A DNA stretch of 64,000 nt from Hydnum rufescens UP504 (GCA_014904985.1 MU128925.1:103365-167364), one strand, 5' to 3'. Positions 34,368 to 47,223 are shown, counted from the stretch's first letter. The notes: generated from the sequence alone by a model not told the origin. Translations and numbers: made by a program.

Positions 34368-37300
34368 ATGGTCGATCCAGACCGTCCCCTTGACATCCAC
34401 TTCTCGAGTGGAGAAATCATTACTATCGACTTGGCCAATTTAGATCCAGAGCCTGGCACCAGTGTAGTGGAATTATTGAGGGAGGGTGAATGCCACGTAA
34501 AGGCCTGGGTCAAGCTGGCGGTAGAGTACTGGAAACTAGGTTTACTTCAGCCTGCCACTGACGTCGCAGCTGCCGCCGTCGAACGTGAGCTTTGGTGCAT
34601 ATTGTTCAATTGACCACTATGCCTCATCCATTCTTTGTTGGGGCGATCGTCTTAGATTTCCAGCAAAAGGAGGATGATGCATCTCTTCCTCGTGTATACT
34701 CCTTGCTCGCCAATTTGCAATTAGAACGTGCCCGGTCTGCTCCCAAAATGATCATGTCGGATTCCCGTGAGTCTCATGCGGTGGTCCTGAAATGATTTTC
34801 CCTATATGCTCAAATATAACGGTGCTAGGAAGTGATGTTTTAACTTCCTTGTCACCCAAATCGCATTATTACCAACAAGCCGCTCAGCATATGAATCAAA
34901 CGGAAATGGCTGCTCGAGAACTATCAAAGGATGATTGGCGAACACAGGCGGTAATTTATTTGACTCGAGGCATGTGTTTCGTATATTCTATGTTGTTTCT
35001 TAAATTTAGACCCCTCGCGAAACCTCAGGGAACTACCTTTTGTCTATGAGACAGGTTGATGATGCCCTCAGTGCCTTCGATCAAGTGCTAAACCTTCAGC
35101 CAACCAATATTCCCGCCTTACTTGGAAAAGTGACATCATTTTTCTTACTTCCATACATATTGTGTCGGACTTAGGGCCTCTCGCTGTTTAGGCACGTATC
35201 TTCTACACCCGTCGCCAGCACCGAGATGCCCTTAAGGTATTTCAACGGGCACTTACCCTCAAGCCCAATGCCACACCCGACCCAAGGATAGGTATCGGCT
35301 TATGTCTGTGGGCCTTGGGGAACCGCGATAAGGCAAGGGCCGCCTGGGCTCGGAGTCTCGAGGTGGTGAGTGTAGAAGTTTTCATCATTGCTTCCTTCTA
35401 TCTCTCATCTTGGGGTAGTGATGACGATACTAACTTAATCCCCAGAATCCGAATGAATGGGCGTCACAATTGTTATTAGGGCTCGAAGCGCTCAACGCCA
35501 GTCGAGAGTCTTCACGTTCAGATCAGGAACGTGCCGAGCTATATCGATCTGGTCTTACTCGCGTGCAGACGGTGTTCAAGATGAACAAATTCAACGCCTC
35601 GAGCGCAAATGCCCTCAGTGATTTCTTCTTAAGAAAGGGGGACTCTAACACTGTGCGTCTCTGTTTTGGATCCTTGGCTTGTGTAGGGCTCTAGGACGAC
35701 CTTTGGTCATTTGTTGAATTATCCTTTTGGCCCGATTAGGCTTTGAAGCTTGCAGAACGGACAATACAATACGCAGATACCTTGGCGGTGCTTGCCGATG
35801 GCCATCTACGAGCCGCTCGCGTAGGCCATGCTTCGGGAAAATTTGATGACGCGCGAAGGCATTACGCTTCTGCGGTGGAAGGCTCACCGAAGCATCTATT
35901 AGCCAATATTGGAATGGCTCAAATGCAAATCCAGGACGGTAAATAATCATTTATCGTTAGTTTCACTGTTGGTTCATCGGGATTGTTCATGTAGACGAGA
36001 TTCTTGCGGCGATCCACAACCTGGACAGTCTCATCTCGCAGAGTCAGACCGATATCTCATGTCTAGAAGCCCTGATTATTCTTGCTTCTCTACATTCATA
36101 CGCCCGCCCAGTCTTGTCGGCAGCTGATGCAGTCACTGAAAAACTTCGAGCCAAAGAACTCTACGATCGTGTCCTAAAAGTACTTGATTCACCCTCTTTC
36201 GTTACTGAATCATCCAAACAGCACCAATCGTCCCGCAGTCTCAAGTCGGTGATGCACCTGGGAGACGATGTGGACATGTACGTCGAGATTGCGGCCCTCT
36301 GGCAAAGGGACAATCTTGAGCGGACTGGCAAGGCACTGAAGGATGCTGTTCGCGTCAACAACGCCAAAGCGAAATCAGCTTCGGCTTCTCCGTCAAATAT
36401 ATCCACACCAAAGCTCCTGAACAATCTCGCAGCCGTCAGACATATCGAGGGATCGTTCGCCGAAGCAAGAGCGCTATACGAAGAGGCCCTTCCCTCTGCA
36501 TTGGCAGAAGGGACCGTTGACTCGGAGGCCTCATCTGTCACGATTTTATATAATCTTGCCAGAGTATACGAGGATCTGGCCGAAAATAACATGGCCCGCG
36601 ATGCCTACCTCAAGCTACTCGCGCGACATCCGGAATACGTGGACGGTACGTCCGATATGATATCTAACCCTTCGCTCCTTCATTCTGAACCTCACTCGGT
36701 TTCAGCTAAGGCACGGTTAGCTGTGATGCGAATGGAAGAAAAACGTTACGACGAGGCGCACAGCTTGATCAAGCAAGCATTGGCATCCGGTGACAAGAAC
36801 CCTGAAATTCGGGCGTTCTACATATACCTTTTGTGTCACACTGGTCAGATGAAGCCTGCGAAGGCATTTACGTTCAACGTTCTAAAAGACGATGGTCACG
36901 ACGTATATGCTCTCTGTGCTGCGGGCCGCCTCTCCTATCAGGAAGCACGCGAAAGTCGCGATCCCTCTCCTGCAGCGACCACGGCCCGCAAGGAGAACTT
37001 CCTCAAGGCCGCGAACATCTTTGTGAAAGCCCTCAACATCGATCCGTCCTGTGCTATCGCGGCGCAAGGACTGGCGATAATCATTGCAGAGGACTCCTTG
37101 GGTTCGTGGGCGCCTGGGCAGGCCGCGGATGATTCTCAATTCAAGATGCGAAACGCACAAAATGCACGACAAGCATTGGATATTCTTGCTAAAGTTCGAG
37201 AGTCCTTGAGTGATGGCAGTGTCTATGTCAACATGGGGCACTGTCATTTCGTTAGGGAGGAGTATGATAAGGCTATCGAGAATGTGTGTACGCTTAGTTC

Positions 37301-38520
37301 TAATCCATGTTCGAAATATCGCTCATCTGTATTGCGTTATAGTACGAAACAGCATCAAGGCGGTTCTATCATGGTCAGAACGTCTCTGTACTAACATATC
37401 TTTCTCGGACATGGTTCGCTAAAGCCACGAAGGCCGGAAGCTTCTCTGCCATGAAGCAAGCTTTGAAATTTTGCCAAACGGTGCGTATGTGGGGGGTTAT
37501 AGTTTCCTATTGCTCTATCTCATCTTGGTACTCGACTTGTCTAGTCTCTGCATATTCAGCCTAATGACAAAGCAGTGCTTTACAACTTAGCTATGATTGA
37601 GCAAAAGGCTGGCGAACTCATATTTTCTCTCGCGCCAGACAAACGAACCCTGGCAGATCTCCAGATGGGCATTGACCATGCGGTCCATGCGCAGAAGTGA
37701 GCATTAATTGCTCTATATGTTGACTCGTCATTCACGTTTTCCCACCAGGTTATTTGCATCTCTTGCTTCGGATATAGCCAAGCCATTGCCGTACAGTCAA
37801 GACATTGCCCAGCAGCGATATAAGTATGGAGATACTATGCTTCGAAGAAGTGTAGAGCACGTCGCTTCTCAAAAGGCCTACGAAGCCGAAGTGAAAACCC
37901 GTCTCGATGCCGCTCGCAAGCTACGACAGGAAGAGAAAGAGAAACAGGATGCGGCACAGAAAGCGTTGCTTATCCTGGATCAGAAGCATGCCGAGGAGGT
38001 TGCCGAACGACGTCGAATACTACGCGCAGAGGCTGAATCATGGGCATCCAGGGCGAAGGAGGAAAGTGAAGAAGAGGAGGAAAAACGCGCTGATAAAGCA
38101 CGGAAAGCCGCAGCTCGCAAGGCCAAACAGGAAGCAAACCCCAGTGGAGATGAGGCCGCAGAAGGAAAGAAAGAGAAGAAGAGACGGCGCATCAAGATAA
38201 AGAAGGAGAAACATACGGGAGAGGAGGCTGAGGCCGTCTTCTCCCAAGACGAGGCGATGGATGAGACACCTGACGGTGCTGACCGGCCAAAGAAGGTGTG
38301 TGCTCCTTCCCCAGTTCTTTCTTGTTATTCACTCAGTCTTGTGCGACCTAGATTCGAACGAAGAAACGGATCGTCGATGACGATGAGGACGCTCTTGCAC
38401 CGTCTGCCAAGCGGAAAAAGATGTAGGTCTCTTCATCCTTGTGCCTGACCACCCTAACGCAGTTTTTTTTTATGTGACAGAAAAAGCAAAGAGATTATAA
38501 GTAGCGACGAAGACATGTAA
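34368..38520 (+). CDS. CTR9: CTR9, TPR subunit of the Paf1 transcription elongation complex
   Basis: This subunit acts with RNA polymerase II in elongation and histone modification. It starts MVDPDRPLDIHFSSGEIITI. Many tetratricopeptide repeats follow, for example ALSAFDQVLNLQPTNIPALL, YTRRQHRDALKVFQRALTL and ALGNRDKARAAWARSLEVNP. LLNNLAAVRHIEGSFAEARA and MGHCHFVREEYDKAIEN belong to the same series. The C-terminal 200 residues (37,700-38,500) are a highly charged Lys/Glu/Arg coiled-coil-like tail ending in an acidic peptide with SSDEDM. That arrangement is typical of Ctr9. More than ten short introns are present and were not all placed. Length is close to the usual 1,050-1,150 residues. Confidence 0.9.
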
Positions 38521-38640
38521 CAGCCCACTGGTGATATAGCATCTGGTATGCAGCCACGATGTATTTCTTGTATTACATGTGTTTCTTGGAGTCTTTGGTT
38601 CTACCTTTGGCGTGGTTACTATGCTGTGATTGTATATTTA

Positions 38641-40067
38641 TCACATCTCTTCATAATGTTCCTCAAAGATCCGTTTACTGAAGTCCCCAAATGTCTCGGA
38701 CGCGGATATGGCCTGGTGGGTATCAGGCTGCATGAAGAGCGCAAATGTTTCCCTTGAGACAACATTGGCGGGATTTCCACCTCCTCGCCCTACCCTTACA
38801 CAATGGGGCGTAGCTCGCAGTCGACCCTCAGTGGCCAGTTCCAAAGCCTCACCAGTTTGGAAAGCAAGCGCATTAGCCGGGATTGCCACGCGACGGAGGG
38901 AGCCACCCCGAGTGCGGATGTATAGGCCAGAAGAGGGGCTCGGCGGTGCTCCTATGGTTGGCTCTACCTCTGGAGAAGCGGTGCGAGGGAGTGAGAGGTA
39001 CATTGCAGAGCAAAGACCTGTGAGGAGCGAGTGGTCTTTGTGGAAGCCGCACCAGCTGTCTATTGGTTCATCATCTTCGTCGGTGAGGGAGACAGAAGGG
39101 GATGGAGACGAAGGGAAGTAATGCAGGAGTCGAGCCTTGGTTGTTCGAGAGGTAGAGATCATATCCTGAAGCGAGATGGATACATCGCGCATATGTGCCG
39201 AGACTACAGGGGCATAGATTGGTGACAATATGGTCGGAAACAGGAACAATTCCCGACGCACCAAATGGTTGACAAGCGGCGGCAAGCTCACAGCCCACTT
39301 TGAAAACAAAGCTGAACGTGATGTCGATAATCGGAATTACTAGGGGGTATTGAGCCAAGGACGTGCATACCTTCCGAGAGCCTTGAACGCCTGCTCAAAG
39401 CCTTCTATACCCTTCTCATCATTGGATGGCCAGACGTTGGCGCCGTAATATTCTCTACCAAAGAGGATTTGCATATTGGGGCACGAAAATATAGGGGAGC
39501 AATGCACACTTATAGGACTCGCACAATTCCGAAGAAACCGAGGGGAGGTCTTCGCTAACACTTATGTTTGCATAGTATGAACCTTTGAGTAGATCTGCTC
39601 GAGGATATCGTAAGTCATACGCAAGAAATATAAATGGCTCGAAAAGACCTGGTGAACCATTCATAATTTCCTTTCCATGAGACCAGCCGAAGCTGGATAT
39701 CGGATGATCAATAGAAGGTGCGAGAGGGGGTTCCAAACAATCTGTACCTGTATCGCGAACTCGGATCCGAATATTTCTCTCTTGTGGCCTCGCCCAATTG
39801 GGCAAACTTATAGGCAAGTCGGAGCAGACGTTCGCGAAGAAATGGATACTCCTTCGGGAGATCTGTGACAAGAATAATGCCGAGGCAGTCGGGATCTGAT
39901 CCAAAGGCCCTGCTTGATATCGTTCACTAAGGTATCGGGCTTATCCCTCAGGGATGCATAAGAGATTGTGATCGGCTCGGCCGCGGTCTGAAATGGATCA
40001 AATAATATGAGAGATTTTAGGATGAGGATTTAGCAAGAGCAGGATACTGAACGGCAAGTGCAACCAT
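38641..40067 (-). CDS. 2OG-Fe(II) oxygenase / clavaminate-synthase-like protein (one frame break)
   Basis: The start MVALA, followed by an intron to TAAEPITISYASLRDKP, was chosen because it joins in phase. Recognisable segments are DCLGIILVTDLPKEYPFLRE, FGWSHGKEIMNG, YYGANVWPSND and GFEQAFKALG. The core is WCGFHKDHSLLTGLCSAMYL, with the His-x-Asp metal pair, and the distal HCV in RATPHCVRVG, with the 2OG-binding Arg. RETFALFMQP closes the core. Many fungi have this family; the substrate is unknown. Between IKQ and AFGSDPD (near 39,908-39,910) one C too many on the plus strand shifts the frame. As elsewhere this may be a sequence error. It converges with CTR9 (120 bp). Confidence 0.75.
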
Positions 40068-40349
40068 GTTGTCGAGAGAGGGGTGTTAAGCGAGCCGTAC
40101 GGATCTCGGCAACGGCCGTAGCTGTCCTTCGTGCCAGCGTGCGGGCCACAACGCTAGCTACAAGTAGCAGGAAAGCTTGACACTCGCCTTGGACCAAACC
40201 AGACATTTTATCGAGGTCTTCACCCGTTCAGCCGCGACACATAGGCTGTCAGGTTCGTGTACCTTGCCCTATTGCGTATGTGACTCCTAAACGTGCACAC
40301 CCCTTCCAGCATACCCGATTGCCTCCCGCTTCCAAACGAGATCGCACCA

Positions 40350-41962
40350 ATGGCCTCCAACATCAGACGTTCCTCCTCAATAGGACGTTCGTCCCTCGAT
40401 CGAGATACTCTCGTCCCAGTCCCTGCGACAAGAAGAATGTCAAGCAGCACACCCGTTGCGAACTCACGCGTCCAATGGATTTTCTTTGCTCTGGGTGCCT
40501 CTGTCCTTCTATCTTGGAACAGTAAGAACTCCTCCGCGCGTGGCGTTGGCGGTCGCTTACTCCCTGCCGGATTGCTTGCAGGCCTTATTACCGCGACGCC
40601 GTACTTTCTTTCCCGATTAGACGGTACAGGATATAAGAGTACTTTCTCTTCATATCTTAGTGCAACATATACTGCCTCGAATTTTGGATTCCTCGCGCTC
40701 GCAACTGCATCATTTAAGCCTTCTTCTGCCTCAAGAACCATACGGAAGTCCATGCTTCTCATTGTCATCATGCTATTCCTGCTAGCCGCATCCCCAATGC
40801 TCCCTTTAGAAGGAAGCTTTTTCTTCTTCTTTATCATCTTCAATTCTATGATCCAAGCCAGTGCGGGATCATATCTCCAAACCGCCGTCGCTGGCCTTGG
40901 TGCACTCTTTGGCCCACAAATCCTGCAGTATGCCTTCACTGGACAGGCTGCTGTCGGCGTGATTGTATCCGTCGTACAATACATTTCTCTGGCCGTCTCC
41001 TTGCGCGGCGACAATTTCCAGGGCGGTACATCCGGCACACAGAACGAAACAAGCAAAACATCTCTCTCGTCGTCGGCGTTTATATTCTTTGGAATCGCCA
41101 CTGGATATATGGTCCTATCCCTTGCAGCTCATGCTTTGCTTATCCGCATGCCTGCCTACCTTGCCATCATCAAACCCTTTGAGCAACCCAGGGAAGTGCT
41201 TGGGGAAGAGGAACCTAGCGACAATTTTCTAGAGCAATCCGAGAACCAACCATTTCTGTCGGGCATTATCGACGTTCAGTTTCCAGGGAAAGGCAATATT
41301 TGGGAGGTCGCCAATACGAACATAGTGTACAATATTGCTGTCGCCTATGTTTTTGTTGTGACCCTGGTAAGTTTCTGGATTGTTACTCCGTTCAACGCAA
41401 CGCTAACGGCATTAATTCGCAGTCAGTGTTCCCACCAATAACGAGCTCGATACTATCCGTCCATAGGGACTCGACCTCGGGAATACTAGCACCGGCCCTC
41501 TTCATTTCCTTTCACTTCCTGACGTTCAACGTTGGGGATTGGCTAGGACGGTACCTGTGCGCGTTTCCACGTCTGCGCATGTGGTCTCCAAGACGACTTG
41601 CTGTCTGCTCCCTTTTACGCACTCTATTCATCCCTCTGTTCCTCTCCTGTAACGTCTCGCCAGGAACCCAAAGTCCCCCTCCATCCCTGACTGCGGTTAT
41701 TACGGAAGCGGCCCCAATAATCAATTCGGACCTCATCTTTTTTGCCATACTCCTCGCGTTTGGAGTATCTGGTGGTTATCTTTCCTCCATGTGCATTATA
41801 GCTGCATCCTCCCTAGAGAACAACAGTAAGATACAAAAAGAGCAAGTTGACACTGCCGCCACCGTAGCCCAGTTTTTTTTGATCGGAGGGATATTCGTTG
41901 GGAGTATAATGAGCTTTGGTGTGCGAGCCACTATATGTAATTGTAATCCATTCTACGGATGA
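40350..41962 (+). CDS. Equilibrative nucleoside transporter (SLC29/ENT family)
   Basis: This polytopic membrane protein moves nucleosides. Exons 40350-40521, 40582-41366 and 41423-41962 give 498 codons plus stop. The start MASNIRRSSSIGRSSLDRD was preferred over upstream starts because ENT proteins have a short polar N-terminus. About eleven hydrophobic segments are visible. Diagnostic text is LLSWNSLITATPYFLSRLDG (TM1 end), SYLQTAVAGLGALFGP (TM4-5 region), FNVGDWLGRYLC (the GDxxGR motif) and the C-terminal VRATICNCNPF. A large polar loop (residues about 265-320) separates the two halves, as in the family. It converges with uL24m, only 24 bp between stop codons. Confidence 0.92.
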
Positions 41963-41986
41963 ATCCATCATAGAACATGCATGCAT

Positions 41987-43388
41987 CTACAACTGTGGTG
42001 GGTGCCGGACGTCCCGCTGGCCCTCGAAAACAACATTTCGCAACCGGCGGGCTTTCCTTGCACTTCTTTCGTGCCTTTGCTTCAGTTTCTTCTTCTCGTT
42101 CTCTAACCCGCCCCGCTTCACGTATCTCTGGAACTTGCGTTCCTTTTCTTCGGCCTCGACCCTCGCGTTCCACCGGAAAATTGCTTCCCTACGGGCAACG
42201 GCGCGTTTCCGCCCCCGAAGATTGGCCATTTCATCCCTGATCATTTGATCACGGAGTTCAAGTCTGGCCCGCGCACGCTCCTGCCACCTTTTTTGCTTTT
42301 TCGCGCGCGAATGCGGGTTCGAGAGTTCTTCATAAAGGTATCGTTCGACGGGTAACGATGGGTCATCCGTGTATCGATCTGGATTCAGCAGTGATCGGAT
42401 GTAAACGTGTTCGAAGTCCACAGATAGCGGTGAGACATCTGGGGGAAGGACTTGTTTGGTCAAGGGGTGCATGGTTGGGTGCAATGCTCTGAAGGTTCGG
42501 ACTTTCACATCCTTAGCCCTGGTGTCGTACATGCCGGCTACGGGATCACGGAAGAACAGAAAAACACAAAGATGAAGAGGGTAGCATGATGTCTATAGGT
42601 ATCTGAGACGCACCTAGAGGGGCTACAAACTTCTCCGCTTCCGGCCATGGAATGGGAGTCGCTTTGGCTAATTTGATCGTACGCAATCGCCCATGAGGCT
42701 TTGCCTCAGGAAGGCGAGGGGAAGTTGCTGCGGCATAGCGCTCCCAGACAAATCTTCCTGGTTCAGGGGTATGTCGCCACCGCGGTGTAGTCATGTGCAA
42801 CCGAGTGGCAAATATTCTGGTTATAAATCAATGATAGCGAATGTTCAGACCCAGGCTCAAGTATCGTAGGGAAAGCTTTGGGACGTACTTCCTGACTTCG
42901 GTGATGGTTGGGTCCCTTTCACTCGGTATTTCGCGGCTCCCATGAATAATTGAACATTGGAATAATGTGTCCTAACAGCCATTGCAGGTCGGTCGGGGTA
43001 ATCTTTTAGGGCGGGATACTGTAGATGAGTGGGAATTCGTCAGGACTTTTTTCTTAATGAACGAGAGCGATCGCAAACCAACCGTCAAATCCTTAAGCAA
43101 AATTAAATTCCGAAATTTATTGACGCTGAGCACTTCAACCACTCGTTTTGGGTCTTTATAGGGTCCTCGAACAAGGCGAACTTTATCCCCTGGTACAATA
43201 TTCCACCACTTGATGCGGTTGGCTGGGTGCACTTCTTCCGGTCGCGGTGCGAGTGGATTCTGTTTGCGAGCGCCAGCAATACGAACAGACATGGGACCCC
43301 TAAGATTTTTCAGATGATCAAAGTTTTTGGTAATGCGCGACGTTGTCGCCTTGGAAATTGCGCTCGCCATTGCACTGCGTGGTTCCAC
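41987..43388 (-). CDS. MRPL40: Mitochondrial ribosomal protein uL24m (Mrpl40-like)
   Basis: This is a large-subunit mitoribosome protein. Exon 1 (43388-43083) carries the KOW domain, IVPGDKVRLVRGPYKDPKRV. Exon 2 begins at 43018 with YPALKDYPDRPAMAVRTHYS, whose HYSNVQLF segment is shared with the family after the KOW fold. Later exons give PRWRHTPEPGRFVWERYAAA, IPWPEAEKF and MYDTRAKDVKVRT. The tail is a long basic helix rich in Arg/Lys/Glu. The Met at 43370 (MASAISKATTSRI) is an equally good start. The two minus-strand open frames at 41987-42532 and 42972-43388 are therefore parts of one gene, not two. Confidence 0.85.
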
Positions 43389-43467
43389 AGGTTCTGGCTA
43401 CTCAAAGAGTAGTGATGACGGCAAGTCCCGGTGGCTTCCTCGTTTGGCTCTTGAAGCTTCGAGGCAA
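43389..43467. promoter_or_regulatory. Short bidirectional promoter, uL24m / HIS3
   Basis: Only 79 bp separate the outermost uL24m start (43388, minus) from the HIS3 start (43468, plus), so both promoters overlap. No clear Gcn4-type TGACTC site was seen. Confidence 0.6.
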
Positions 43468-44292
43468 ATGTCCGGTGTGCGCAAGGCGTCTGTTGTTCGC
43501 AAGACAAATGAAACAGATATCCAGGTATCCCTGACCTTGGACTCGAGTCCAGGTGTCGCTCAGACCATCACCGTTTCTACTGGTATTGGTTTTCTTGACC
43601 ATGTACGTCCGCCATAATCGAGAATGGGCGGATCCGTTAACGGTTCATTCATAGATGTTGCATGCCCTTGCGAAACACGGGGGAATGTCGTTAGAGATAC
43701 GGTGCAAAGGGGACTTGTATATCGATGATCACCACACTGCAGATATGTCGCCCCTGGAATTTTCAATATTTGATGACTTATGTGGTGTTGGCTCCATTAC
43801 AAGACTGTGCCTTAGCTCTAGGTGAGGCGTTTAAAGAAGCCCTGGGGGAAAGGCGCGGGATCCGAAGATACGGAACCGGGTTTGCGCCTCTGGATGAGGT
43901 GGGTCTCACTTTTTATTTTGAAAGTCAGGTCTGAATTGGGGATTTCATGATAGGCTCTTTCTCGTGCTGTGATAGATATCTCATCGAGACCCTATTGTGT
44001 TGTTGATCTGGGCCTGAAACGGGAAAAGATTGGTGATCTGTCTACAGAGATGATTCCACATGTGTTCCACTCTTTTGCCATGGCTGCGGGTGTGACTCTT
44101 CATGTCGATTGTCTGAGAGGAGAAAATGACCATCATCGGTGCGGAATTGTTTCTCCTGAATGACTTGGGCTGTGAATAGTTACCCTACAGCACAGTTCCG
44201 AATCCGCTTTCAAGGCCTTGGCTCTCGCGATACGGGAAGCCATCCAGCGAACGGGCGGAAGCGATGTTCCTAGTACCAAAGGGGTACTGTGA
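43468..44292 (+). CDS. HIS3: Imidazoleglycerol-phosphate dehydratase (histidine biosynthesis)
   Basis: This enzyme dehydrates imidazoleglycerol phosphate to imidazoleacetol phosphate, the sixth step of histidine synthesis. Exons are 43468-43602, 43655-43742, 43801-43898, 43954-44138 and 44196-44292. They sum to 200 codons plus stop, the normal length. Motifs are [57 protein letters not shown] and [22 protein letters not shown] follows near the C-terminus. The two His-His clusters and the Glu bind Mn. The start at 43468 ([12 protein letters not shown]) was preferred to upstream in-frame ATGs, which lie within the uL24m gene. The join that produces HHTAED requires an AT-AC intron (43743-43800); no GT-AG alternative keeps the frame. 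Confidence 0.93.
43743..43800 (+). other. Candidate AT-AC intron in HIS3
   Basis: The intron begins atatgtcgcc and ends ctccattac, and is 58 nt long like its neighbours. Removing it joins GCA-G to AAGACTGTGCC and restores HHTAEDCALA exactly. The only GT inside the donor region (747) and the only nearby AG (803-804) give a stop or delete the essential Glu. The donor ATATGT equals the common GTATGT with G1 changed to A, which looks like a U2-type AT-AC intron more than the U12 consensus ATATCC. Confidence 0.65.
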
Positions 44293-44580
44293 GTATGGGC
44301 CGGATGTCCATAGTAGTGGTTGCACGCGGATGCCAGGACAAATTATTGTACTTTGCAGTTGGAGTGTGCCATAATTTCTAATTTCTTGGCCCGCTCTTGT
44401 ATCCCCTCGTTAATCACTTCCGCTCTCAGACTAAGAGCTTCAGTGTTTGCGCCCCGAAGTGGCCAATGGAATTGCTTGTGGAATTTGCATCCGTCGCCAG
44501 CGAGAGCGAACCTTTGAAGCCGACGTGGATCTCGACGTCGCGAAAGTCTTCTTGTTCTCTCACAACGCTCATTATTCATC

Positions 44581-47155
44581 ATGGCCGACTACGACTATGA
44601 TGAGGGCGGATTTATGGCCCTCTATTTTCTCCTTACATTCTTAATCATTGTTCTCCTCATTCTTACTCCATCTCTCATTCCGTCTTGGCGTGCGTATATC
44701 AGCTGCATTTCTCTGTCGATTGTCAAGGCCCAGGACTAAGCCGAACCGCTTTAGAGACATCGGTTGCACGGCACTGTCAATGCTCAGAATGTCTCGAGAA
44801 ACGGCGGCGAATAGCGAAAGGCTCGTGGAAGCTCACTTTTCAAATTCTCTCCAAAGTAAGTCCATTCTTATGAAAGCCTACGTCTCCGGCGTGAATAGCT
44901 CCAGTATCTCTCGTTTGCGTTTGTTGCTCACATTGATCTCTGTTCATGCCACGTTTCGCATGACCTAGAGGCACCATTGCAGTTGTTCTCTGGGGCGTCT
45001 TCTTCGCGGTCGCATATAAACTCCTAACCACAAAGATCGAATCTAAAATATATGACCCATTTGCTGTCCTTGGTCTCGCTCCCGTACGTGTCATGAATCT
45101 CTCGCTTGATCCCCTAGCCCAACCTAGGCATTCCCCAGACCGACGATGAGAAAGCGATCAAGAAACATTATAAGCGGCTCTCCATCCAGTTGTCAGTTTC
45201 TTAGGCCAAAAGTTCCTTTGCATATAGCCTAACCTCCTGGTGCGCATAGCCACCCCGACAAGGTTAAATTGGCCATCAACCAGACAATAGAGGAAGTATC
45301 TTCGCACTTTGTGGATATTACCAAGGCATACAAATCGCTGACGGACGACGTCGTACGCGAAAACCTTCGACTTTATGGCAATCCCGATGGAAAACAAGAC
45401 TTCAAAGTTGGGATTGCTCTCCCTCCCTGGATCATCGAATCTTCCAATAACGGCTATGTCCTCGGTCTCTACGCACTTCTTATCGGTGGTGCTCTCCCTT
45501 ATCTTGTCGGTCGATGGTGGTTTAGCTCAAGACAATTCACCAAAGACGGCGTCAAGGCCCGCACGGCGGAGACATTCTTCAAGAGCATCAAGGAGGAGGA
45601 TTCAGTGGATGATGTCGTTGGGATTCTTGCCAAGGGATGGCAATTCGAAGCCGACTTCTTATCCTCGCCATCTGAAGAGACCTCCCGTTTGGAAGGTCTG
45701 GTACAGGCCACGTTGGGTTCTGATACATGGGATAAGTTCACAAATGTCTCTTTTCCTTCCTCCTCCCTTATATCACGCGCTGATTGTTGCTTGGGCAGAA
45801 AATAAACGAAACGACCAAGCGGGCTGTCATTCTACTTTATGCTTACTTGCTTCGTTTACCAATAGAAGATTCAAGTTTGCGTAGAGGTGTGCCTCCTCGC
45901 GTATCACTTCACCCATCGCAATCCTAATGTGTCGATATAGAACAGAACAGTTTACTTCTGCACACTCCCACACTCCTTACCTCACTTCTCGCTATCACAC
46001 TCTCGCACAACTGGCTCATACCTACGTTGCACGTGATGCATCTTCATGCGTACCTAGCTCAAGCAATTCAGCCAGGGTCCGACGAGCTGTTGCAACTCCC
46101 AGGAATCAAAGACGACGACGTTGCTACTTTGGGAGGCTCACGCGACATCAAGAATGTTTTCAAAGAGATATTAAATCGGGGCGACAACAGAGGCGAGGCC
46201 ATCAAAAGGGCTAGTCTACGATGGGGATGTCTCGAGGTTCTCGACTTACAATTCAAAGGTAATATTCCTCAATTTCTTTTTTTTTGTAAGCTTCGTTTCC
46301 CTTACTAAGGGCCCATTCCGGTTTGAAGTGATTGGTGAACGTATCATAACGCCCAGTGCCGTCGTTCAGCTTGTCTTCAAGCTTCGTCTCGTCTCGCCAT
46401 TGGAATCATCGGGTTCTACTAAAAGCATGGGGCCCCTTCCTAGCGAGACTGATGTTGATACCACAAAACGGACCGCAACAGCTGAGAGCGAACGGACGCA
46501 AGCTTTCTTGAACAGCAAGAAAGAAGCAGAGGATCTCCAACCTGTTGACTCTGGGTTTGGATTCGCCCACGCCCCATATTGGCCTGAGGTATGTGGATAT
46601 AAACGATCGTTTAGCCATGCAACATGTAATATTTGATTTTTCTTTCAGGACCGCCGACCGAGTTGGTGGGTCTTCGTAGGGGACCAGAAGCTCAATCGCG
46701 TTATTGTACCTCCCGTTCGGTTTACCGACGTTCCTTATCCCTCGGCGACACCGGACTCTTCTGCGGAGAAGACGGATCGACTGTATAAAATTCAGTTCCA
46801 GGCGCCGCCAACGGTTGGAGCGTATACATTCCAGATCAATTTTGTTTCCGATACGTTCGTAGTGGAAGATGTACGGCAGAACATCACGGTGAGTTATTTG
46901 AGACCATTCATGGATCTCCCGATGCTCAATAAGCCATCACAGTTGAAAGTGGAAGACGTATCAGCACTAACAGCCGACGAACAAGGAGCTGAAGATGAGA
47001 TATCTGATCCCGAAGAGGATTCCATCGCCGGTCAGATGGCGGCAATGCGAGGCGGCCCTGTAAAGAAGTTGGCAGTCTCTGGGAGCGATGATGATGAAAG
47101 TACGACCGATGGAGAGCAGTCGAGTGGCAGCGATAGCGATAGCGACAGTGATTAA
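44581..47155 (+). CDS. SEC63: SEC63, J-domain subunit of the ER translocon
   Basis: This protein recruits the Hsp70 BiP/Kar2 to the Sec61 channel for protein import. It starts MADYDYDEGGFMALYFLLTF. TM1 covers about residues 12-35 and TM2 is AIVVLWGVFFAVAYKLL. The lumenal J domain runs from IYDPFAVLGLAP to LYGNPDGK and includes the HPD tripeptide (FHPDKVKLA). TM3 is YVLGLYALLIGGALPYLVG. Two Sec63/Brl segments lie in the cytosolic part, including LLQLPGIKDDDVATLGGS and PSWWVFVGDQKLNRVI. The tail is acidic (SGSDSDSDSD), as needed for Sec62 binding. HIS3 ends 288 bp upstream; that gap shows nothing notable. Confidence 0.93.
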
Positions 47156-47223
47156 ATCGTGTGGCCACCGAATTGAGTTGATTGCTTATGCAATCACCGC
47201 GGAAAGTCCCGACTTCGTGAAGT

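Noticed and set aside
40220..41101. 293-codon minus-strand frame
   Set aside because: Antisense shadow of the nucleoside transporter, whose membrane segments and GDWLGR motif are clear.
42972..43388. KOW-domain frame as a separate small gene
   Set aside because: The next exon (HYSNVQLF segment) and the downstream minus-strand exons continue the same uL24m family in phase.
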